Shown: positions 31,918 through 44,900 of the stretch, in pieces
Position numbering within the stretch: the stretch's first letter is position 1
How the letters are laid out: the number at the start of each line of letters is the position of its first letter
NCBI GenBank assembly: GCA_000708835.1
Contig: DF237399.1
Span: 1-64,000, forward strand
DNA length: 64,000 nt
Source of the DNA: Klebsormidium nitens
Taxonomy: Eukaryota; Streptophyta; Klebsormidiophyceae; Klebsormidiales; Klebsormidiaceae
Reading direction: 5' to 3'
The notes under the pieces: generated by a model
Told to the model about the DNA's origin: nothing
The model's database searches: none
What the model saw: the letters and a program-made list of their open reading frames with translations, nothing else
Position numbers and translations under genes: made by a program

Positions 31918-34900
31918 ATGAAGTGGGCGCCTTTCCGGTGGGCGTCGGCAGCCCTCCTTTTGGTCCCCTTAGCCACGCTTCTCGTGTTCACCCTCCAACC
32001 CCCCCCGCCCATAACCCATTTTGGGGATGGTGGGCTCCTGGGGGGCCCACCCTCCTCGGAAGATGTCCCGCGGTTCAACTTGAACATGTCCCACTTCGGG
32101 GGAGGGGGCACCGCTGACTTGTTAGCCCAGGCGGTGGTATTGTCGGAAGAGATGCAGCGCTCGGGGCGGCGGTTGAGGGCACAACTAGCGCGGGAGGAAA
32201 AGAAGCTGGCGGCGGGGGCGCTGCAGAAACTAGATATGGGCGCTTTGGCGGGGGTGAACCAGGGGGAGCAACGAGGCGTGGTCCCGATTGTGTACGTAGC
32301 GACGGAGCTGTCGCCGCTGCTGGTTGCCTGCGTCCGGACAACGCGCATGTGAGGACCCGTCTTGCCACAAAAACTCCGAGCTCATGTGGCAGTCATTGCT
32401 GTTTCTTTGGACACAAAACTTGAGCTCGTATAAGGCCTTCTGGGTCGCCAGAGATGGAGCTCACTCGAGGTCGCTGTTACTGACACCACATAGAGTTGCC
32501 CAGTGTTCACTGGTTTTCTGGCGATGCCGTAGGTTGCAAGGAGATCTTAGACATGAGGTTCTTCGAAAATTTTCGTTAGGTCATGTGTCCTTCCGGACAT
32601 AGTGGTGGTTGTGCTTTCCAAGGGGGTGGTTGAGTCTTCAAATTGCAGGTCCAGTAAGCCCAAAGATTGTGTTCCATTAGCAGAAGACGGTTAAGCTCAC
32701 TTCTCCAAGCACTGCTTGTTAAAGTCAGCTGGCTGCCTTTGCAAGTCCCAATGTCGCATCAGAAAAGTGGTAACTGGAGAAGTGTCAAGAAGGTGGAGGT
32801 TCATAATTCTCAGCATGCTCAATGTTCGGTTGAAGTCACGCCCTCATGATTTTTGGGGTTTCTTCCCCCCGTTGTAAACCAGGCTCCAGGACTAGTTAAG
32901 TTGTCCTATGCTGAGCCCAAACTGATTACAAGGTTCTTTGCTGGTCTTACCAAGCTGTGCAGCATGGTAATTCTCTTCTGTATTCACCAGCTAACCTAGG
33001 TGTTTTGCAGTATTTCTTCTCCTACAACACCAGGTTCTTTTGATTTATCTGGTGGGTGGATGGACCGTCAAACCCAGTGTTTAACGTGCTGGTTAAGCTC
33101 AATCCGTTTCAAGGAATCAGCCACTTGTGTGGGGCACCCATAGCATTGCAAAGAAGCTGGTCACTATGGGTTACCCCATCAAACCACAAGCTAACCGGCT
33201 ATCCTTGAGTCCAAATCAAGGTGGGGGGGCATATGGCATTCGACTGGGCTCTCTCGGTCGTTTGCCCAGTCGCTGACCCACAAGCTAACCAGCCGCAGTC
33301 AGAGCGCCATTGACTTTCCACTTCACCTTTCTGCCGGTTGATGCTCCAGACAATTGCAAAGGCGAAGATAACCACGCAAGTTTATGTTGCTCATCAACAA
33401 AAGATCAATGGCTCCCATCTCATGCCAGGTACGATCCGACGGTGCCAATCATCGTAGTGGCTAGCCTGGGGCTCCAGGCGCCAATGAAAGAGTTGACCGA
33501 AGTTCTGCAGTTGCCGCATGTGCAACTGAAGTTGCTCGAGGACTATGTGGGGGAGGGCAGCGGGTCGCACGCCTTCTCGCAAAAGTGAGTCGCCACACTA
33601 GTTCTTGGTCTCTGCTTTCAAAGTTTCAGAGCCTGGACCAGTGGAATTTCGGGCTTTGCAGCGAGTCGAATCTTTCGAAATCTTGCACATACTTATTTGC
33701 GGCTGCGTGCGCATTGAGAGCGCCTCGTTTGATTCCAAGCTCTTCAAGCAGCTTTGACATGATGGTGGCGGCACGGAAGTTGCTATTGATCGCTTGGAAA
33801 TAAACATGCCGAAACATGACAAGAAGTGGACTGTTTGTACTTGGGTAAAGGATATGCTGTCTACTTTCGAGCGCTCCCTTATACTCCCTGCGAGATATTA
33901 TAGATCCGATTTTGGAAGCGGGTCAAGCGCTCTGTTCGGGTCAAAATCCCTGAAGCTCCTAGAATTGATTGAGAGTTTCCAGACTTTGCCACGCAGGTAC
34001 ATCCATCACAGCGTGAATGGCGTGATGTACGAACAGTTTTGCTTCCAGCGATTCTTTGTGTTGAGGGACGTGGCGATTCAGGTAGGCTTTGCTTCGCTCT
34101 CGCTGTCGTATCTTCACGTGCAGGATCGGAGTCTTGTGGGCAATCAGATCAGAAGCGATCTGAGCAAGCATTCGAACGTACTTTTCCTTAAAGCCGCTGT
34201 CGCTGTGCGTCCGCTGTTCGTATGCAACGGCGAGGTCTCTTGAAAGAAGTCTTTGATTGACCGGTGACTAGTGGGAGATTGTTGACAAGGGCCCGTCGAG
34301 GTTGCGGAATCTGGTGGTATTCGGAGCAGCGAAGCGTCTAGAGCTTGTCTCTGCCTCGACGGTGTTGCAAAGACTCACTGCTCGCAATCTGGAGGACCGC
34401 TTAAACGTCGGTCTTTCGTCGAGCGTAAAAGCAAAGGCCGTTCAATCGACCCAGATGGCCTTCAGCGGCCAGTGCTTGCCGCCCTTGTAAACCTTTTTCT
34501 GACGACCATCACGTTGATTGATGGGTTGAAAGAAGGGCATGTCAGCTGTGCTAAAAGTTGGCGCATCAAATTTGGATTCAAATTTGAAGTCGCCGCGAGT
34601 AGAGTGTTTAACCACGAATCTTAAAGCAGACGAGCAGGCCTCCGGCTGTTAGCATCGCTTCAGTTACACCATGAAAAGCCTCCTCAAAGTGTCGGGAAAC
34701 TGATCTCGGGCGGCGACTTAGAAGCAGGCAATTCCAACTTTGTGTGTCGCCTTTTCTCACCCATTTCGCAGCGATTCTACGTTCGCTGCCACTGCTCCGC
34801 AAAGGCTCTGCCAACGGCCCCGTAAACGAAAATTCAGCTCGTATCTCTCAATCTCGTGAGCATTCAGCCCAGTACACCAGTAAGCGTTCTGCGTTCGACC

Positions 34901-37179
34901 AGAACCGTGAGCAGAAAGGTCACGCGCTCTGCATCCATACTCAACCCAACCCCTAAGTTACCTGTTCCAAATAGTGTTCACCAAGTTAAAGAAATAACCC
35001 TGTTCCTGTTCAGGAAGGTTTCGCCCGGGTTTTCCACGTGGACCACGACTTGGTTATCTTCGATAACCACCGAGTGTTTGTGGAACCCTGGGACGTCGAT
35101 TTCATTGGGCTGGATCTGATTTCCACGCACTTTTCGGTGTGGAAGCTGCCCGTTTTGGAGCGCTTCTGCGACTACATGCTCGACTTTTACGCGCGACCAG
35201 TAGTGAGTCTCCCTGTTCGATGCTAGCCGTTCTCTTAGCGGCTGTGTGTGCTTGTGCTTATTGTATCTCTTGATACAATAAGCACAACCAAACGCTGCGG
35301 ATGATGCTTCCCAGACACGCGTCGAAGCGTCATGGGGGTCTGTCGTCACCCAACGATTTCACGACGGGTCAGTTTGACATTCGATATTGGTCCGCGTTGA
35401 ACGAAAAGTGGAAGGCTTTTCTAGGCGCGGTTCTCCGAGCGTGACTTTGCTTAAGTGGCTTTGCGAACGTTCAGAAACTTGGTGCTTAAACCCAACCCGG
35501 AAAGTCGGCGCCGCAATCTGAGGGCACTAACCCGCCAGGCTAGTGTTAATGACTCCCGCCCTTTCTTGGTCGATGCGGACCCTAACTCGAAAAGAGTGTC
35601 AAGACACAATGAGTGCCCCGGAAGGGGGAACTAGAGAAGCGGGGAAAGCGGGCGGAGAAGGAGGGAAGGGAAGGGGGGTGGGGACGGGACGTTGGGGCGA
35701 GGGAATAATGTGAGAAGTGATCATTATCAAGTAACACGTGGACGTTTTGGCATTGCCCCGACTATCGCCACCCAGTCTATTCCATACGATATGGGCGCTT
35801 TGTTCAACCCGATGATTTCATGGCTGGAAGGAAACCTTGAAGTTCTTAGGAGGCAACGCTCGAAGAATGTCTAGGAAACCCCAAGTCCCTCTTTGACGAT
35901 GAAAGCGCTGAAGACACCTCTCAAGTACAACCAGTTCTTTCGTTTCGACTGATTGAAATCTGCTCTGTGACCCAATTTGACGGTGCAACCCCGCTCAACC
36001 TTCACAAAATGTAAGCTCGGATCCCTGTACTCGTCATCAAAGCTGGATACACCGATTTGAAAACTCAACTTCAGATCCCCGTACCCAAATACCAAACCTC
36101 ATAATCGCCCAATTGCAGGTGCAAGTGGACGCCGGTATCCACCGGTTCGGATACGCTATGAACGCGACGTTCTACACGTTTAGCGACATGTTCATCCTCA
36201 AAGCTTTTTTCATCGAGTCTCAAGAGGCGGGGCGGCCCGTCACTTACCACCTGCTTTTACGCGATGAACACGGGGTGCTCAAGGAGGGAGCCACGTAAGC
36301 TGGACTCATGTTTTCTAAGCGAGATTGCCATCTTCTTTGACGTTGTATTCTTGCGTTTCGCGGACTGGTGGACGTGCGAGGTTGGCTTTTGCGGACTTTT
36401 TGGACGGTGCGATTTTCAAGGTCGCGAACTTTGAAACGTTGCGAGGTCAGTTCTGGTGAAGGGTTTGTGCTATGTTTCTTAGAAGCTTTACCGATGTTGT
36501 TGCGCAAGGAGATTGAATTCTAAAAGTAGGTCTTGTTGCTGCGCTTCAAAGCCGAGTTTCATGATTGATGGAAGTTGTAAAGCCCAAAACTTCTTTGGTT
36601 TGGTGGGAAATTTTGATTCCTGCGCATACTATCAGCCTGGCAAGCCAGTGCAAATGCAGTCTTCTACAGAGAAGGAGCACGTTTACAAACCAGCGCACAG
36701 CTGATCGATCTGATTGGCTGCTTTTGAAAGCAGTCTCAACGTCGTGTGGAACCTACTGAGCTCGCTAGAACAGCGCAGTCTTGGAACCGGGATGCAAGAT
36801 TGGAGTGACATCTAGCAGGCATGTTACATTTGGTATCATTGACTTTTACTGGCGGCAATGGGACGATGTGTCACTTTGTTGGAGCCCGAAGGCTGTGATG
36901 AGGCTAACGGCAGTGTGTTGATTCACGAGAATAAAAGCACAGACCTGAATATCTCCTTGCAGACCCTACCTTGCTATAGAGCAGCTCGACCGGATCACGG
37001 GATGGCGGTGTCGTTACCGAGATTGGGAAGCTGCAGTGGAGTGGCGCGCTTTGAGTAAGGAGAGCAATCTGCCGGTGCCGTATGTCAATGGCACGTACCT
37101 GAAGGGAATTCAATTTCAAGGCAACATGTGCAAAAAAATAGCCTTGCAGGTGTTGAGCCGGGTTCTTGCTGAGAGCTAG
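31918..37179 (+). CDS. Putative GT-A-type glycosyltransferase, type II membrane protein (family not recognised)
   Basis: Six exons (31918-32348, 33429-33584, 33997-34081, 35014-35202, 36119-36294, 36963-37179) join in phase to 417 residues. An uncleaved signal anchor lies at about residues 8-27, followed by a Pro/Gly-rich stem and a lumenal domain. A Rossmann-like strand-and-turn pattern (VPIVYVATELSPLLVACVRT, VPIIVVASLG) precedes FCFQRFFVLRD and ARVFHVDHDLVIFDN. The DHD at 234-236, after a hydrophobic strand, is placed like the metal- and sugar-nucleotide-binding DxD of GT-A enzymes. The C-terminal part has conserved-looking THFSVW, SDMFIL and KGIQFQGN motifs. I do not recognise the family; GT13-like enzymes were considered but their motifs do not fit. 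The likely site is Golgi or ER, by topology. Substrate unknown. Confidence 0.83.
35252..35287. other. Perfect 16-bp inverted repeat with 4-nt loop
   Basis: ttgtgcttattgtatc and its reverse complement are separated by tctt, in intron 4 of the putative glycosyltransferase gene. It could form a hairpin in the pre-mRNA. It is not a terminator in this eukaryotic context, and the arms are short for a miRNA precursor. Confidence 0.8.
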
Positions 37180-38993
37180 CTATGCTTATATTGAGTTGTG
37201 CCATGTGCTGTTGTTGACTTAGCGTTGACTTAGAGTGGGGATGAGACGGCTGGAATTTCCTCCACCAACGGCAGTAGCTAGAATTGAGGCTAGCTTACCT
37301 TATTATGACTCACGTTCGGAAAGAGCCTTTTTATAGAGGGGACCATTTGTTGCGATGAAGCCGCAATCGACTCGAAATCTGCGGCGTAGCGCGCGGCACA
37401 TTCGTTACACGCGGAGCACTGCGTGGATCCCGACAGCAAACAGTCTTGAATTGTAAAGGGATGACGTTGAGGCACTTTCGAGCTGAGTATAGGAGCCTCG
37501 AAAGTGGCTGGAGTTGAGGTGCGGGCTGAAAAATGGATTCATAGCGATTTCCATCAGGCCGACTGTGAACTTTGAAGAATGACTAGATTCGTAATTGGCT
37601 AAATAAATTCAGAAAATGACAATTTGAGTTGAACAATTGGATTGTGAGATCAAGATTCTAGCCTTATAAGGCCGTCCTCGGCGACATAGGCCAAACACTT
37701 TTTAAGTTTGACCGTAAGTTTACTTCCATATGCTGCCTATGCAATAGGTCAGTGATTCAAACAAACTTCTCATGCTTTATGGTGGCATGCAGCCCGTCGA
37801 ACAAAGTGCAGATGCATGGTGGACTCATACAATAATGATCGTTCGAGATTGCATGCAGTTTTGCCAGTTAATGCACAGATGACAAATCACAGCATTAATT
37901 AGATCGATGGTGCCAGGTTTCCGGCTAGGGCGGCCGCATAGGGGGCCGGGCCGGACGGTATGTTTGTTTCAGCTGCAAATGTTTCATGCAATCATAATGT
38001 GTCCGATCGGATCAGATCGAACCAACTTGATATATCTACGATCGAAGCGGCTGACAGTCCGCACGTGGACGCGCCACCGTACTGACCCACGAAAGGTAAT
38101 ACTTTCTGCTGCAATCATTGAATTCAGCGGGCCGCGCGCGCTGCGCTGCGGCGGCCTTGAGTTGGCATCATCACGCGGCTGTGTCTTTCCATGCAGCTTC
38201 ATGGTCTCGACTTGCTCAAAGAATCGCGCGACTTGTTATCATTGAGTTAACGCCGCCGTGCGGAGGATGCTAAAGTGCAGCATGCTAAGTCATTATATGC
38301 AGCTGAAGCATTTGTGCAATATGACCATTCATACCGGGTGCATGCACTTAAAGAAAAACTTGAACGATTGTTCCAAGTTCATGCACTCTCTGACTCAGTG
38401 ACGGATCAGGTCGTATTTCAGCCTATGCTTCACACATAGTACTCACGCATTGCGCGCCACACTTTAGAATGCACGTAAATGCGAACATTTTCGAAAGTTA
38501 TTTGCTGCAAGAGGACTCCGTCCGAGACTGCCAGTGCCCGCAAATACATTGAAACAAGGGCGGAGCAAAAAGCAGACTCAAGGACAACACACCCGAGAGA
38601 CCCCGTTATCCGTTTCGAGATCTCGTTGCTCTGTGAAGGTTTCGACAAGGTGTTGATTTTGACGCGGCTCGTGCTGTCCTCCAAGTCAAAGCACGTCTTC
38701 TGGTCTTCTTTTGTAACACTTGCGACTTGCAAAAGCCGTGCCGCTTCCCTGAGTACGGTGAGTACGCTTCGTAAACTTGAGCGTGTCCCCATGCGCTGGA
38801 AATTGCACATTTTGCTGTGACCTGTTGCCATCCTCTCACCCGATGAGCGACACATCGCTCCCTACTTGACCTGCTCTCGAGCAGCGCCTTGATGACCATC
38901 CAGCACAGTCGGTCGATAATCAAAGTCAAACCAGGTGCGCTGATGAGAACACTAGATCCGGGACACGGAGCCTTTTTGCAGAGCCTGGGCCTG
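37180..38993. other. Intergenic region between two convergent genes
   Basis: This holds the 3' flanks of the putative glycosyltransferase (+) and the NFD4-like gene (-). Several open frames exist (for example about 38430-38855) but none has recognisable domains or splice-consistent extensions. No repeat of note was seen. Confidence 0.4.
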
Positions 38994-41900
38994 CTAGTCT
39001 ACCCGCACGTCGCTCCTGCAGAACGACAAGCAAAATCCATCAGCGCTGGGTTGACAAGTTCTTGAATTCAGTCGCAACGATGAACTGGACCCGGGCAGGA
39101 TAACCAACAGTTGCAAATTGCTTCCTCTCTTCTGACCAGAGTTTTTGAATCCAGGTCGTTTGAATCCTCCTTGGAGCAATGAACGAGCTCCACAAACGGC
39201 GCCTTGATTGCGAGACACAAAGATCAACAGAAAAACACATCGAGCTTCGCCGGGTGCTGCTTGTGCATCTTTCAGGGAGCTTTTAAGCGACACCGGAAAA
39301 GGATGGAGGAGAAGTAGGCGACGGGAAAAAGGAGGGATTCGGAGAACCGTCCCTAACCATGCCGGAGCAGCTTGTGCATGTCCTAGTAGCCTTTCAAATG
39401 GCATTGGTAATTTATCAGAGAAGGTTTGCAGAGACAAATGCAGAAGAAAACTAACGGACAAAGAAGACAAGGAGGGAAGAGCGACGAAGTCAAAGAAACG
39501 CTCACACCTTTGTCGGTGCTGCTTGTGCATGTCCCAGTAAACCTGCCGCGTGAGCCGCACACACAAGAGATCAAGCAAAGAAACTCTCCCGACAAGAAGG
39601 GAAGGAAAAGAAAACCAAGAAGAGAGAAAGGGAGGGAGACGGGAAGAACAGAAGGAGCTTTCGTGCCTTTGCCGGTGCTGCTTGTGCATGTGCCAGTAGA
39701 CCTGCCGCGTCAGCCGCACACACAAGAGATCAAGCAATGAGACTAACCCAACAAACGGGGAAGGAAGAGAAACCCAGAGAAGAAAAAGGTAGAGAGAAGG
39801 AAGAAAAAAGGAGGGTCGTTCGTACCTTTGCCGGTGCTGCTTGTGCATGTCCCAGTAAACCTGCCGCGTCAGCCGCACGAGCCGCAGGCACAGCAGCACG
39901 CCCACGCCGCAGATGCCTGCCATAATGAAAAACGTCATGCGGAAGCAGTCGGGCCCAATGCACGTCTGGTCGTCGACGTGCGTGCGCCCATAGAACCCGC
40001 GCGCGATCATCCTGGTGAGCGTCTTTTGCGACTTCGCAATCTCCTTGTCGTAGAAGTAGCCCGCGAGCTTGACGGAGCACAGGTACGAACCGATGGTGGA
40101 CGAGATGCTGCAAGGGGAGAATGGGAAATTAGCGTTCGAGGCTCTACGTTTTGAGACGCAAAATTTCAGGTGTTCGATATCCGGATTCTTGCATCTTCGG
40201 GTATACGCGTTTGTGGCTGAACAACTTCCTTGTCGTAACAGTAACCCACGAGCTTCGCAAGGGGAGGTACAATCAAGGATGGACGAGATGCTGGAAGGAC
40301 GCAACCACGTTTTCGGCTTTCAATTTTCAAGATTTGCAGGTCAGGATCGCAGGGCTTCATAGGCAGCCTCTGACAATCACTTGTAAGCCTTTTTGTCTAA
40401 GCTAAGGATCTTATTCCTTGAAAGACCCCAAAAGGTTGAGAAAGCGCTGATACAATAGGATGAAGGAGAGGATGCAGCAAAAGTGGGGACTCAAATCTCT
40501 AAAGTCTTTCAATATTTACAGCATAAACGGCCAAGTTCCATATGGCAGAATCCTTGTTCTGAGCTTGAGAATCAAGTTGCTGACAGTATGAAGTGAGAAG
40601 CGATAATATGACTTTAGCAGTCTCGACTACAGAGCTTGGGTCGTCGGTATTCTCGTAGCACTCTCGTATCAAAATCAGAGTCAGGGCACGGGCGTCTGGT
40701 GTACCCGACGTGATCAATGCTGAACGTGAACGAAGATATTGTGACACGTGATCTGTTGCCCAGCACTTACACTGTTAGGCTCGACAGGGCCTTTTAAACG
40801 AGGCAAACGGCGGGCTGCTTACCCCTCTTTGTGTCATTCCACAAATATCATTGTCTTCTGGCAACAAAAAAGGGATTTGCCGCTTACCTGAGCGTGTTGT
40901 AGATGCCCCCGAAGTGCTCCAACCCGAACAGCTCCGACGCCGTCGCAACCATGATGGACCAGTGCGCGCCGTGCGAGAGGCCAACCACAACGGAGCCCAG
41001 GTAAAGCATGGGGATCTGAGAGGACGCAAATAGCAGGTGCGCCACAGCCATAGCCACCAAGACCACCATCAGAAACAGCGGCCGGGGGACTGCCCGGTGC
41101 TTCACGTACTGTTCCGAAATGTACCTGCGGGGAAAGGGAGGAGAGAATGGTATTTGGCGTAGAGACGAATCCGACAAGAGTATCAGTCTGGCGCTGACAG
41201 AAGCAAGAACCGGGAAGCCAGTAATGCTTTTCGAAGTCATTCCGGTGAAAGCGAACTTGGTTGGGAACTCGGAGTACTCCTTAGCGGCTAGGGAAGTTAT
41301 GCCATCAGCGCATGGGCGCATGAGCAGTTTGTTTTCGGAAAACAGCAGATTGATATATGCTGTTCTCCGAGAGCCTGTCGGGAAGGTCTTTGGACTGACG
41401 CTCTGTTGAGGCGCGCCGACCAACAAAGATCCAATCCCCAAATACTGAACTAAACACCCTCCGTTCAACCTAGCGTTCAGAGGACGAGCCAGATAACCGA
41501 AACTTTCAGATGAGCCTCCAAGAGTAAATAAAAAAAAAGACGCGAAACCTACCCTGCCCCCATTCTCCCCAGGAAGTTCCACACGCTAACTAACGACACG
41601 AAGGCGTCCACGCTGTCGGAGCCCAGCGCCTCCGCCATCTGGGCCAGGTTATTGATGGCGCATAGGCCTGACCCGGTCCCGCAACCCATGGCGATGAAGA
41701 GTAACCTGCAGAAAGGACACCATTCTGCTCAGAGCGGATCCGTTGCTTCCCCTGATTCTGAAACTATAGGTATGAGATTATCCCTCTTGCAATTCAGTGG
41801 GCGTGTGTGGAGACGAGAGACCTTCGAGCCGTCCAGCGATGATCCACGATTGCTGCGGGTCAAGAGATGTATCCCCCTTGACTTTTGCATGGTCAGGATT

Positions 41901-44900
41901 CTGAAGGGCCGAACAAGAAAATCATACTCGTTTCCTAAGGTGGTTTGGCTGTTTCTCGTCATGTGGTATTCCTTCAAAGTCGGAAGGGACTTTTTTAATC
42001 TGTCCCAGCCTAGAGGACGTTTGCATAAGGAATACTTCGTCCAGCTTGAGAAGCCTGTACAAGGGGATGCTTACCAATACTCTTCCGTTTTGCAGGCTTG
42101 TAGAAGCGTGAAGTCTTGACCTATCCGTGGGGGCGCTTTCAGCTTTGACGGGGTTTCTAACACATCTTTATTCTGGATGGTGATCGCTAGATCGCTCGAG
42201 GGACTCTCGCGGAACGTGGTGGCCTTGAAAATCGGGGTGGAGGGGCTGGACTCGGCGCCAGGTTTGGTGGGCGACAGGGACCGTTCAATGGGGCGGTTCC
42301 CGAGTACCGACAGGAGCTGCATCCGAAGGAATAAAAGTTCAGAAGTGGGTACAAATAGTGACGGAGCCGGCCCCTAAGAAGAGCAAGGCTTTGAATAAGC
42401 ATGGGTTCCAAGATGGTGGGACTTAGAGATACTCGGACAGTACCGTTACATGGCTGGAGATGCTTGAAAGATTCTGAAGGAAGCCTCACACTGAGAACAT
42501 TGTTTGTGCGATACGGTATGCAAAACAGGTGGTCTCTACCCATAAAGAGGGGCGGCTTTGTTCGTAACCAATCAGTTCGTGGCTGAGCCGCTGATCTGTT
42601 GCCAATTTAATTCGACAAACTCTTCTGAGTGAAGACTATGGACGAGAGATGTTCGTTCTCTGAAAAGGTAATCTCAGTGTGCTACATCATTCTGCTAATC
42701 TTGGCAAAAACACGGCAAAGAGTATCGTTTCGTAAAAGCTGCATCAGGAATGTTTCAAAGGACGACGTTCTGCCGGAAGCAGAATAGCTGAAACGTTTGA
42801 GCTTGCCCGACGCGCCCTTTGCTCGACAACTGTAACGTGGTTTACGATCCAGTTTGACAGAACCGGAACAGTTGAAACTAGGAAAAGACAACCCTGATAA
42901 TTAACAGTGGGATGCAGATAGATAAAGGCCAACAGGAAGGTGAACGCGGCATTCGGTAGGTGCACGGGTTTGAATACTTCTGGAGCATGACGGTTTCGTC
43001 CGTTCAACAGGTCACGATGCGCGGAGGAACTTACGGGTATGGCCAGTGGAGCCACTAGGAGCACCAGCATCGCCAGCATGAACCAGAAGCTGGTCCGTGC
43101 GGTTACTTCGAACCAATCCTGCACCGTCGAACGAGAGGAATGAGGGGCAAAAACCGATCCAGACTGGGGGTTAGCAGCATCAAGCCACAGAGCTCGGATT
43201 CGATGATACGGATTCATCCGAAACAGAGGCGGAGATACTTGTTAACGGCGAAGACATCTGGACGGCTTGCTCACGAGGCTAGGACAAAACGGAGTCAACT
43301 AAAGTGATTGCCTCAAGGATCGGTTTGAGATCTGCTGCAAAATCATCAGCATACAATCCTCAACAGCCACCAAACGATAAGTGCTGCGTTGAGCACTTTC
43401 AAAGACAAAAGAAGTATTTCCATTGCGCAAGGAGTCATGTTGCGAAGGGCAACGACTTACTTGTACCAGAATGACTACCAGAAGATATGCGGCTAAGAAG
43501 AAACCAAGGCCCTGCAGATGGGAGCACAAGAGATAAGCCTTCCAGATGTCAATGACTGCATGTAAGCAGACCATCACGCTTCACGTAGACAAAACTGGAG
43601 CCAAACACAGGTTCACTTTATGTGCTGCGGATCGAGTGAGAACCGTACAATAGCGTTGAGAAAAGCAGCCAGCTGATTGAGCGTACCCATTGAGACTCTG
43701 GTGAACTCCGTACATCATGCTGACACTTCGCGATCCCCTTTTCAATCTCAGATTAGATTCTCTTGCGTCACAGACGTCTAGAAAGCGGAATGTGTCCAGC
43801 TTGGTGTGCATTTGTCGGTGTACTCACATACGACAGCATGAAGCTTCGACGGTCTCCCTCTTCTCTTCCTTTCGCAGCTTCCACTGGTCGAACCAAGAAC
43901 ATGACTGAGAGGGCGACTAAGGATGGAAGAATGGCGGCAAGGAACAAAAACGATTCCTCGACAGGGGCGTAGAGAGCCAGGTAAAACTGGAGACGAAGAA
44001 AAAACAGGTCAGGTTAAGGCCGGTTAACAATAATGTGAGAGGTACCACAGTAAAGCAGGTGACTTATCAAAGAATCGTGCCTTTAACGTGAACGGGGCTT
44101 GTGCTGTGCAACGCGTGCTCTGCGCTGTTTGTCAGGTAAAGAACACGTACAACCGTATTTGGCCGACTCTCGACCCTGCAGGACTCTACAATACGCACAA
44201 CCATAACACTGGCATGTTATGATTGGATAAAGGAGCAGAGTAGAGATGCAGCACCAACGCTTTTGCTTTGCAGAAACAAACCGGGCTTTCAAGGCAACAC
44301 ATCCTTTACCAACTTCGTAAGAGACCGAATGACAATCTCAGACCTCCAGGAACAGAGTCGCGCTTCAGGAACAGAAAGACAAGCAACCTACTTATGGGCT
44401 TAAAGTGTCTCCTCGATCAGAGCCGATGTCTTACCTGCGTGAACACGGCCCCGCTGAGTCCTATTACTCCTACCAGGAGTCCCACCACGACCCCTCGATC
44501 CGTAGGAAAGTTTTTCATACTGGAAGCAAGGAAATGGCGATTGGAACAATCTTATTGCTGTTGCAGACAGCTCCACAAGATGAAGTTTCTGCAACCGCCT
44601 TGCAAAATGCTGATTATAGATCCATTCGTCAGATGCCAGACAAGCTTTGGAGCACGACTTACTCCTGATTGCAGCAAAGACCAACAATCAGTAAGCAGGA
44701 TTCTCCTGTGACTGCAAGTTTGATCATCTTACCAGGTCACAAGAACGGCTGTGTTAAACCACGTCGAACCATTCGTTCCCACACAAATATATGTACACAT
44801 CTGCATGTCAATTTAAGAGGCTCATTTTCTCGCTGTTAGGGAGACGGGTCCAAACCAGGTCACCTGCCTTTGGCTCCTCTGCAATGCGCTGAACTTGCTA

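Noticed and set aside
35610-35705. Purine/G-rich stretch as a possible functional G-quadruplex region
   Set aside because: It is simple composition within an intron, with no further sign of function.
38430-38855. Open frame on the minus strand beyond the NFD4-like stop
   Set aside because: It lies downstream of the terminal exon and has no recognisable domain.
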